A stretch of DNA of 10,127 nt from Dehalococcoidia bacterium UBA3254 (lineage in GTDB: Bacteria > Chloroflexota > Dehalococcoidia > Dehalococcoidales > UBA3254): contig DEUU01000269.1 of NCBI GenBank assembly GCA_002362735.1, positions 932-11,058 on the forward strand. The letters are read 5' to 3'. Below, one piece after another: positions 1-4,784 of this stretch. A model generated the notes under the pieces. It did no database searches. It was not told where the DNA came from and saw only the letters and a program-made list of their open reading frames with translations. Numbering within the stretch: the stretch's first letter is position 1; the number at the start of each line of letters is the position of its first letter. The translations under genes were made by a program, and so were the position numbers.

Positions 1-1711
1 GAAGGAAGGACATTTCCAGATCGCAGACCATGGACCCCTGGTACTCCAGTTGAAGAAGCTTGTTATCCGTAAATTCTCCAATAACGGCAGCTTCCACATC
101 TTCACTCGCAAAGAGTTTCAACAAATTATCGATATTCTCGGGAGGCACTGCCAGGACCATTCTTTCCTGAGCTTCCGAAATCCAGATTTCAGTATATGAA
201 AGCCCGGAATATTTTAGCGGCACCTTATCCAGATTTACCCTCGCGCCGGTTTCCTCACCCATCTCACCTACGGCGGATGATAGACCGCCTGCGCCGCAAT
301 CAGTGATCCTGGAATAAAGGCCCAGGTCTCTGGCCTGCATCAAGACATCTACCATCTTTTTCTCAACAATGGGATTGCCGATTTGCACCGCAGTAAAAGA
401 GACCTCACTGGACTTCTGATCCAGTTGTACCGAAGAAAACGTGGCGCCGTGAATGCCGTCCCGCCCGGTCCTGCCGCCGACCACCACAATAAGATCGCTG
501 GGTTTTTGCTTTCCTCTCCTGGCCAGTTTCTTCGGCATTAAGCCTACCGTCCCACAGAAAACCAGAGGATTGCCAAGATAACGCTCATCAAAAAGGATGG
601 CGCCGTTCGGGGTAGGAATTCCCATACGGTTAGCATAGTCCGCCACTCCAGCGCGGACACCTTTAAAAATCCGCCGTGGATGCAATATACCTTTGGGTAA
701 TTTAGCATACGGAAAATCCGGCGGACCGAAGCAGAAAACATCTGTATTCAGGATAGGTTTCGCTCCCATTCCGGTACCAAGCGGGTCACGGATTACCCCT
801 CCGATGCCTGTCGAGGCACCGCCATAAGGTTCCACGGCTGAGGGATGATTGTGCGTCTCCACTTTAAAACAAAGCGCCCACTGGTGATCGAACTCAATCA
901 CCCCGGCATTATCCTCAAAAACGGAAAGACACCAGGACTTATTCAGCTCACGAGTGGCTTTAATAATCGTATTCTTTAGTAAATTATCGATGACGGTGCC
1001 ATTAAAGTTGAACTTCGCTTTGAGAGTCTTGTGAACGCAGTGCTCAGACCAGGTCTGGGCTAAAGTTTCCATCTCCACATCGATTGGGTCACGTCCGGCT
1101 TTCTTGAAATAGTCCAGAACCTTCTTGAACTCTTTCTCACTGAAGCCGTACTGCTTTCGGGCCTTTTCCAGGTCTTCTTTGGAAGCCTTTAGCAAGGGGA
1201 CTCTGACATAAGCAAAGGTATACTGGGGATTTTCGGTAAAGGGGGACGCTTCCTCATTAACGACATGTTGAACAATAGGATTAACGAGCAGGCGGCTGGA
1301 AATAGTATCCAGATCAGTCTGGCTGATATCCCCGCTCAGCAAATAGCGTTTGGCGGTAGCAACCGCCCGGACATTCTGAATGCCCAGGTCCCGGATAGCT
1401 TTCATCACGCTGTCCCGGACGGGATCAGTCACACCGGGATTGTAAGCCACTTCAACGATCTTGAAACCCTTTCCGACATCGTCCAGTTGTTCAGTCTGAC
1501 CATACCAGTAGTCCTGGGTCACATTGTCCGCCAGCAAGCTGCGGCAAATCAGTTCCAGTTTTTCCGGCGCCAGATGCGAGTCAAGCCAGTAAATATCGAC
1601 AATTCTGGCTTCGGTGACCGAGTTAATGCCAAAATCCTGAATATCTTTTACTAACCCGCGACCGGCAGGGTCCGGTAAATGCGCTTTTAACCGTATTTCA
1701 ATTCTATGCAT
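1..1711 (-). CDS. purL: Phosphoribosylformylglycinamidine synthase, PurL subunit with fused PurS-like N terminus (partial, 3' end outside window)
   Basis: PurL converts formylglycinamide ribonucleotide to its amidine with ATP and ammonia, the fourth step of purine synthesis in the cytoplasm. The first 570 residues are visible. Residues 1-75 and 83-152 look like two successive PurS-like units ([15 protein letters not shown] and [15 protein letters not shown] open them). A linker with the WSEHC motif (221-225) follows, then the ATP-binding VETHNHP motif (284-290), a glycine-rich GGASTGIGG stretch near 295-304, and DCGAGGLS (471-478). These are standard PurL landmarks. Small-type PurL is about 740 residues, so with this extension I expect a protein of roughly 900-950, of which about 60% is present. 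The ATG at 1711 has an SD seven bases upstream. The gene follows yqeY on the same strand, with a terminator between them. Whether a PurQ-like glutaminase domain is fused at the C terminus cannot be seen. Confidence 0.95.
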   Translation of the reverse strand, partial: MHRIEIRLKAHLPDPAGRGLVKDIQDFGINSVTEARIVDIYWLDSHLAPEKLELICRSLLADNVTQDYWYGQTEQLDDVGKGFKIVEVAYNPGVTDPVRDSVMKAIRDLGIQNVRAVATAKRYLLSGDISQTDLDTISSRLLVNPIVQHVVNEEASPFTENPQYTFAYVRVPLLKASKEDLEKARKQYGFSEKEFKKVLDYFKKAGRDPIDVEMETLAQTWSEHCVHKTLKAKFNFNGTVIDNLLKNTIIKATRELNKSWCLSVFEDNAGVIEFDHQWALCFKVETHNHPSAVEPYGGASTGIGGVIRDPLGTGMGAKPILNTDVFCFGPPDFPYAKLPKGILHPRRIFKGVRAGVADYANRMGIPTPNGAILFDERYLGNPLVFCGTVGLMPKKLARRGKQKPSDLIVVVGGRTGRDGIHGATFSSVQLDQKSSEVSFTAVQIGNPIVEKKMVDVLMQARDLGLYSRITDCGAGGLSSAVGEMGEETGARVNLDKVPLKYSGLSYTEIWISEAQERMVLAVPPENIDNLLKLFASEDVEAAVIGEFTDNKLLQLEYQGSMVCDLEMSFL

Positions 1712-1718
1712 GAATTCA

Positions 1719-1725
1719 CACCCTT
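1719..1725 (-). promoter_or_regulatory. Ribosome binding site of purL
   Basis: AAGGGTG on the minus strand lies seven bases before the ATG at 1711 and fixes that start. It directly abuts the T-rich tail of the upstream terminator, leaving no room for a promoter between terminator and SD. Confidence 0.75.
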
Positions 1726-1761
1726 AATAAAAATAAAGGCCTCGTCTGATCAGGCGAGGCC
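1726..1761 (-). terminator. Rho-independent terminator after the yqeY gene
   Basis: On the minus strand GGCCTCG pairs with CGAGGCC (plus-strand arms 1738-1744 and 1755-1761). An inner CTG/CAG stem follows after one mismatch. The hairpin is followed at once by TTTATTTTTATT (1737 to 1726). It begins 13 bases past the yqeY stop. GC-rich stem plus T-tract is the classical intrinsic terminator form. Because it sits right before the purL SD it could also act as an attenuator for purL. Confidence 0.85.
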
Positions 1762-1774
1762 CGGAAAAGCTAAT

Positions 1775-2236
1775 TTACATTTTGCTCAAAAGATCCGTAA
1801 CGATATCGTTTATCGCTTTGCCATCAGCCTTACCTTTGAGTTTGGCAACCAGCTTACCCATGACTTTACCTTTATCCGAAGGACCTCTGGCTCCCACTTC
1901 AGCAATCATCTGTTTGGCTTCAGCAAGAATTTCATCATGAGTCATTTGCTGCGGCATGTAAGTTTTTAAAATCGCCATCTCCGCTGACTCTCTATCCACC
2001 AGGTCCTGGCGGTTACCGGCTCTATAAGCTTCGATGCTGTCTTCCCTTTGCTTAATCTCTTTAGCGATCACACCCAGAATATCGGCATCGGAAAGGGTAA
2101 CCTGCCGGTCAGGTTTGATCTCGGCATATTTTATCGCAGAGAGGAGTAAACGTAGAGTCGAGGTCTTGACTTCGTTCCTGTCTCTCATAGATTGCCGGAG
2201 GTCATCATTTAATTTCTGCTTTAAATTGGCGTCCAT
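1775..2236 (-). CDS. GatB/YqeY domain-containing protein
   Basis: A 153-residue protein of the YqeY family, close to the usual length of about 150. This fold is related to the C-terminal tRNA-binding domain of the GatB amidotransferase subunit. The cellular role of stand-alone YqeY proteins is not well defined, and a link to tRNA or translation is inferred from GatB. Family signatures are visible: TLRLLLSAIKYAEI (27-40), the helix containing IKQREDSIEAYRAGNRQDL and the AILKTYMPQQMTHDEI block. The C terminus is lysine- and glycine-rich, ending in a helix NDIVTDLLSKM. It lies 168 bases downstream of rpsU on the same strand; rpsU-yqeY adjacency is common in bacteria and suggests co-transcription. 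No Shine-Dalgarno sequence is visible before the ATG at 2236, where AT-rich repeats run up to the start codon. A terminator follows the stop. Confidence 0.93.
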   Translation of the reverse strand: MDANLKQKLNDDLRQSMRDRNEVKTSTLRLLLSAIKYAEIKPDRQVTLSDADILGVIAKEIKQREDSIEAYRAGNRQDLVDRESAEMAILKTYMPQQMTHDEILAEAKQMIAEVGARGPSDKGKVMGKLVAKLKGKADGKAINDIVTDLLSKM

Positions 2237-2321
2237 TTTATGTTTTACGTTATAAGTAATAAGTTTTACGCTTCGGTAAAAGGTAAAAGCGATGTATCAC
2301 TTAAAACATACGACGTATCAC
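2237..2321. repeat. Degenerate AT-rich direct repeats between rpsU and yqeY
   Basis: GTTTTACG occurs at 2242-2249 and 2263-2270, a 21-base period. CGATGTATCAC (2290-2300) and CGACGTATCAC (2311-2321) are also 21 bases apart. A short inverted repeat TTTTAC/GTAAAA (2264-2269 and 2276-2281) lies between. Related words (TTATAAGT, TTTTATGTTT) recur just after the amidohydrolase stop at 4431-4454. No gene or clear promoter is seen in the stretch. Confidence 0.55.
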
Positions 2322-2337
2322 TCCCCCTTTCTCTCCT

Positions 2338-2388
2338 AAAAAGACAATAGCGCGTTAGCCGGGGCATTTTTGCTCCAACTAACGTGCT
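2338..2388 (-). terminator. Long hairpin downstream of rpsU, possible terminator or processing site
   Basis: Arms 2349-2358 (AGCGCGTTAG) and 2379-2388 (CTAACGTGCT) pair over ten bases. After a 2x2 internal loop, 2361-2366 (GGGGCA) pairs with 2371-2376 (TGCTCC) around a four-base loop. It starts 16 bases beyond the rpsU stop. On the minus strand a run of five T (2342-2338) comes six bases after the stem, which is looser than a classical terminator. Two non-Watson-Crick positions are A/C mismatches in the minus-strand RNA, so termination may be only partial. That would suit read-through into yqeY. Confidence 0.5.
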
Positions 2389-2404
2389 ACGTTCTTTCAC
2401 TGTT

Positions 2405-2593
2405 TTATTTCCTCGCGGGTCGGGTGCTCTTGCGTTTCTTGGCAGCTTCCTTTCTCTTCCGTTTAATACTGGGCTTCTCAAAGAATTCCCGGCGGCGAAG
2501 CTCAGACAGAACACCTTCCTGCTGTACTCTCTTGTTGAACCGCCTCAGTAAACTTTCGAAGCTTTCGTTTTCCTGAGCGACTACATCAGCCAA
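2405..2593 (-). CDS. rpsU: 30S ribosomal protein bS21
   Basis: A 62-residue basic protein matching bS21, a small-subunit protein near the anti-Shine-Dalgarno end of 16S rRNA that is needed for initiation on many mRNAs. The core FESLLRRFNKRVQQEGVL (12-29), the ELRRREFFEKPSIKRKRK stretch (31-48) and the lysine/arginine-rich tail ending in RPARK are characteristic. Length is typical. The start codon is TTG (2593-2591). It is supported by a perfect AAGGAGG ten bases upstream and by the normal family N terminus; no in-frame ATG is nearby. It is the first gene of the minus-strand unit, with a strong promoter about 105 bases upstream and a structured leader. YqeY follows downstream, a common arrangement. 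Confidence 0.96.
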   Translation of the reverse strand: MADVVAQENESFESLLRRFNKRVQQEGVLSELRRREFFEKPSIKRKRKEAAKKRKSTRPARK

Positions 2594-2603
2594 TTACAAT
2601 CAG

Positions 2604-2610
2604 CCTCCTT
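2604..2610 (-). promoter_or_regulatory. Strong ribosome binding site of rpsU
   Basis: AAGGAGG on the minus strand, a full match to the anti-SD core, lies ten bases before the TTG start and decides that start. The same heptamer occurs again upstream, inside a hairpin loop (2640-2646). Confidence 0.85.
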
Positions 2611-2631
2611 GATACAACCACGCCAAAGCTG

Positions 2632-2660
2632 TTGATAATCCTCCTTCCGGAAATTATCAA
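2632..2660 (-). promoter_or_regulatory. Stem-loop in the rpsU leader with a second SD in its loop
   Basis: TTGATAAT and ATTATCAA form a perfect eight-base stem (arms 2632-2639 and 2653-2660) around a 13-base loop. In the transcript the loop carries AAGGAGG (2646 to 2640) and the palindrome TTCCGGAA (2645-2652). It sits 38 bases upstream of the rpsU start. A role in autogenous control by bS21 or by ribosomes is inference only. Confidence 0.5.
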
Positions 2661-2695
2661 GGCAAGCATGTTCTCTACTCAATTGTACCTTTAAT

Positions 2696-2724
2696 ATTCT
2701 AGTTATTGTAAGCCATGCTGTCAA
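2696..2724 (-). promoter_or_regulatory. Sigma70-type promoter for rpsU
   Basis: On the minus strand, TTGACA (2724-2719), a 17-base spacer, then TAGAAT (2701-2696). The -35 is a consensus match and the -10 matches five of six. Predicted transcription start is near 2689, giving a leader of about 95 bases. Confidence 0.8.
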
Positions 2725-2755
2725 TGGATTTTTATGACTAAATTTAAGAAAGAAA

Positions 2756-2785
2756 TTATTAGCGAAATCAAGGGACCTGTATACT
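2756..2785 (+). promoter_or_regulatory. Possible promoter for the amidohydrolase gene
   Basis: TATACT (2780-2785) matches five of six -10 positions. The best -35 candidate, TTATTA (2756-2761), is 18 bases upstream and matches only three of six. It is the best plus-strand candidate between rpsU and the amidohydrolase. Confidence 0.35.
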
Positions 2786-2800
2786 GTAATAAGCCGGAAT

Positions 2801-2860
2801 ATGAAAAAAATGATAGAGGAGAGATCAGGTGAGATAAAAGTGAACAAATATACCGGTTAA
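2801..2860 (+). other. Short in-frame leader ORF ahead of the amidohydrolase
   Basis: ATG at 2801 opens 19 codons (MKKMIEERSGEIKVNKYTG) ending at TAA 2858-2860, in the same frame as the amidohydrolase start at 2876. An internal GTG at 2840 is preceded at seven-base spacing by the SD-like AGGTGAG (2827-2833). It may be a translated leader, or the remains of a longer N terminus cut off by the TAA. There is no evidence for a functional peptide. Confidence 0.3.
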
Positions 2861-2875
2861 GCTAAAATAAAAGCA

Positions 2876-4429
2876 ATGACCGAATATACTGGTTTAGTTC
2901 TAAAAAACGCGAACGTGATCACCTGTGACCCGGAGAAGCCGCGGGCAGAAGCAGTAGCAATCCGGGGAAATCGGATATGGCGGGTAGGCAGCAACTCCGA
3001 AGTTAACCTGTCTAGAGATGTTGAGACGCGAATCATGGATTGCGGCGGCATGACACTGGTCCCAGGCTTTATCGATGCTCACTGTCATTTCTTTTCTTTC
3101 GTCCGCAAGTTTCTGAGCCTGGACCTCAGCCCTTCCAGGGTACATTCCATTGCAGATATTCAGGAAGTCATTCGCCGGAAGGTCCGCTTCACACTAGAAG
3201 GGGTATGCATCAGCGGCACGGACTATAACGAATTCTACCTGGCGGAGAAACGGCACCCGACCCGTGAGGACCTGGATACGGTATCTCCCAGGAATCCGGT
3301 TATTCTGATCCACCGTTCCATGCACGCTTGCGTTCTCAACAGTCTGGCGCTCAAGATGGTCGGCATTACCGGTGAAACGGAGGAGCCGCCGGGAGGGATA
3401 ATCGACCGTGACCTCACGACCGGCGAACCCAACGGGATCCTTTTTGAGATGCTGAGCTATATCCAGGAACGCATTCAATCCCCGGTCAACTCAGATGAAA
3501 TGGACTGGGCGGTCGAGCAAGCCAGCCAGGAATATCTATCTGTGGGAATCACTTCTTTTGGAGAAGCCACAGTTACCAATGACCTCAATCAATGGCGCAC
3601 ATTCCAAAGATTAAAGGAATCGGGGAAAATTAAAAACCGCATCAACATGATGCCGGGCTCCGCATTTATGAAAGAATTCAAGGAAACAGGGCTGGTCACC
3701 GGAGCCGGAGATGAGAGCCTCCGCATCGGTAACTTAAAAATCGTTTTAAGCGAAGCTACCGGACGACTACGCCCGACACAGGAGGAACTAAACCGGATTA
3801 TCCTCGAAGCGGATAAAGCCGGATTTCTGGTGGCTATCCATGCTGTTGAGAGCAGCGCGGTCAGGGCAGCGGCAAGTGCCCTGGAGCTGTCTAAAGAGAA
3901 GTCAGGAAGACACCGGATCGAACATTGTTCAGAATGTCCGCCCGACCTCCGTCAACATCTTGCCCGGTCAGGGGTTATCATCGTAAGCCAGCCACCGTTT
4001 CTTTATTACAGCGGGGAAAGGTACCTCTCCCAGGTCCCGGCAGAGACCCAAAGTTGGCTGTACCCCTTCAAATCGTGGCTGGACAGCGGTCTGGTAGTCG
4101 CCGGGAGTTCGGATTCCCCGGTCGTCCCCAATAGTCCCCTGATCGGCATCTTTGCTGCTGTTACCCGGCAAGCGGAGTCAGGGCAAACCTTGCAAGCCAA
4201 GGAATCCGTGAGTCTCCGGCAGGCTTTAGAAATGTATACCATCAACGCTGCCTGCGCCACCCGGGAAGAATATTTGAAGGGATCCATTACCACCGGCAAA
4301 CTGGCTGATATTGTTATGTTAAATTCAGACCTGTTGCAATCCCCTGCCGAACAGATCAAAGATATTCACGTTGAGATGACGATACTGGATGGGAAAGTAG
4401 TCTGGGATGGTGTAAGTTTTAGATTATGA
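2876..4429 (+). CDS. Amidohydrolase family 3 (YtcJ-like) metal-dependent hydrolase
   Basis: A complete 517-residue protein of the YtcJ-like branch of the amidohydrolase superfamily, whose members hydrolyse amide or related bonds with a metal ion in a TIM barrel; the substrate cannot be told. The composite beta domain begins LVLKNANVITCDP. The metal-binding HxH is PGFIDAHCH (H69, H71). Further landmarks are AIHAVESSA (H322), RIEHC (H350), the SSDSP metal/acid motif (D413), YTINAA (454-459) and GKLADIV (475-481) returning to the beta domain. No signal peptide is visible, so it is probably cytoplasmic. In many YtcJ proteins the strand near 287-295 reads K-x-x-x-DG; here it is KIVLSEATG, lacking the usual Asp-Gly. 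The ATG at 2876 has no good SD of its own; TAA at 2858 blocks extension upstream. The gene is divergent from rpsU and appears to be transcribed alone. Confidence 0.9.
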   Translation: MTEYTGLVLKNANVITCDPEKPRAEAVAIRGNRIWRVGSNSEVNLSRDVETRIMDCGGMTLVPGFIDAHCHFFSFVRKFLSLDLSPSRVHSIADIQEVIRRKVRFTLEGVCISGTDYNEFYLAEKRHPTREDLDTVSPRNPVILIHRSMHACVLNSLALKMVGITGETEEPPGGIIDRDLTTGEPNGILFEMLSYIQERIQSPVNSDEMDWAVEQASQEYLSVGITSFGEATVTNDLNQWRTFQRLKESGKIKNRINMMPGSAFMKEFKETGLVTGAGDESLRIGNLKIVLSEATGRLRPTQEELNRIILEADKAGFLVAIHAVESSAVRAAASALELSKEKSGRHRIEHCSECPPDLRQHLARSGVIIVSQPPFLYYSGERYLSQVPAETQSWLYPFKSWLDSGLVVAGSSDSPVVPNSPLIGIFAAVTRQAESGQTLQAKESVSLRQALEMYTINAACATREEYLKGSITTGKLADIVMLNSDLLQSPAEQIKDIHVEMTILDGKVVWDGVSFRL

Positions 4430-4520
4430 ATTATAAGTCAAACGTTTTATGTTTGAAAAAAAGAAAGAGAATGATAGGAGAGGGAGGAAACGAACTTCTA
4501 AAAAGACGAATCTTTTAACT
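4430..4520. other. Gap between amidohydrolase and rpoB promoter region
   Basis: The stretch contains a weak inverted repeat TCAAAC/GTTTGA (4438-4443 and 4451-4456), followed on the plus strand by A residues rather than T, so it is not a convincing terminator. A purine-rich tract at 4455-4491 includes an SD-like AGGAGAGGGAGG with no start codon at useful distance. No gene is seen. Confidence 0.5.
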
Positions 4521-4549
4521 TTGCCAAGGTAAAAAGGTTGTGATATAAT
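4521..4549 (+). promoter_or_regulatory. rpoB distal promoter P1
   Basis: TTGCCA (4521-4526, five of six), a 17-base spacer, then perfect TATAAT (4544-4549) with an extended -10 TG at 4541-4542. Predicted start near 4556 gives a leader of about 230 bases before rpoB. This is the best promoter match in the window. Confidence 0.8.
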
Positions 4550-4578
4550 ATTTTTCTAACAGAATAGAAATTTTGGTT

Positions 4579-4625
4579 GCCTGCCTGTCCGTAGCTGTTT
4601 CCTTGCAGTGGGTGGATGGGTGGGC
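4579..4625 (+). promoter_or_regulatory. Twelve-pair stem-loop in the rpoB leader
   Basis: GCCTGCCTGTCC (4579-4590) pairs with GGATGGGTGGGC (4614-4625) over twelve consecutive positions if four G-U pairs are allowed, with a 23-base loop. The wobbles are valid only in plus-strand RNA, consistent with a transcript from P1. No T-tract follows, so it is not an ordinary terminator. Confidence 0.5.
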
Positions 4626-4654
4626 TTGACATTTTTTGTCAAAGATGATAATAT
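4626..4654 (+). promoter_or_regulatory. rpoB proximal promoter P2
   Basis: TTGACA (4626-4631, consensus), a 17-base spacer, then TAATAT (4649-4654, four of six). An alternative -10, GATAAT at 4647-4652, gives 15-base spacing. The -35 forms a palindrome with TGTCAA (4637-4642). The expected leader is about 125 bases. Confidence 0.65.
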
Positions 4655-4718
4655 TAAAATTTGTGATTGCGCCTCATTTAAGTATGCACTTCAAGATATG
4701 CCCTGTATCGTCCCCGAT

Positions 4719-4732
4719 GGCACTCTAGTGCC
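4719..4732 (+). promoter_or_regulatory. Small hairpin in the rpoB leader
   Basis: GGCAC (4719-4723) and GTGCC (4728-4732) form a five-base stem on a TCTA loop, 52 bases before the rpoB start. An adjacent ATCG/CGAT pair (4707-4710, 4715-4718) could stack beneath it. The sequence after it is A-rich, not T-rich, so this is not a terminator. GCACT at 4686-4690 is an alternative partner for the right arm. Confidence 0.4.
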
Positions 4733-4773
4733 GAAAAATAACAATATCATTTAAGCTTAATAGAAAAAATTTT

Positions 4774-4779
4774 GAGGAG
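4774..4779 (+). promoter_or_regulatory. Ribosome binding site of rpoB
   Basis: GAGGAG five bases before the ATG at 4785. It favours this start over the in-frame ATG at 4794, which would be 14 bases away. Confidence 0.8.
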
Positions 4780-4784
4780 TTATT

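Larger units (their letters stand above)
4620..4754 (+). other. Possible small ORF in the rpoB leader
   Basis: The frame is open from 4560 to TAA 4752-4754. Possible starts are GTG 4608, GTG 4620 (44 codons) and TTG 4626; ATG 4698 gives only 18 codons. The translation (containing FFVKDDNIKICDC and PCIVPDGTLVP) is not obviously low-complexity and has three cysteines, but I recognise no family. Start signals are weak and the frame overlaps promoter P2, so it may be chance. Confidence 0.2.

Noticed and set aside
1265..1969. Plus-strand ORFs of 129 and 87 codons over purL and yqeY
   Set aside because: They lie antisense to genes with clear family motifs and resemble no protein; they are shadow frames.
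2266..2514. Minus-strand 82-codon ORF overlapping rpsU and its downstream gap
   Set aside because: It overlaps rpsU out of frame and reads through the repeat region; no family features.
2581..2847. Minus-strand 88-codon ORF upstream of and into rpsU
   Set aside because: It covers the rpsU promoter and leader, has no SD of note, and its hydrophobic start reflects AT-rich intergenic DNA.
4438..4456. Inverted repeat after the amidohydrolase as a terminator
   Set aside because: The six-base stem is AT-rich and followed by A residues, not T, on the coding strand.
4476..4487. SD-like AGGAGAGGGAGG as the start of a small gene
   Set aside because: No ATG, GTG or TTG follows within a usable distance with an open frame.
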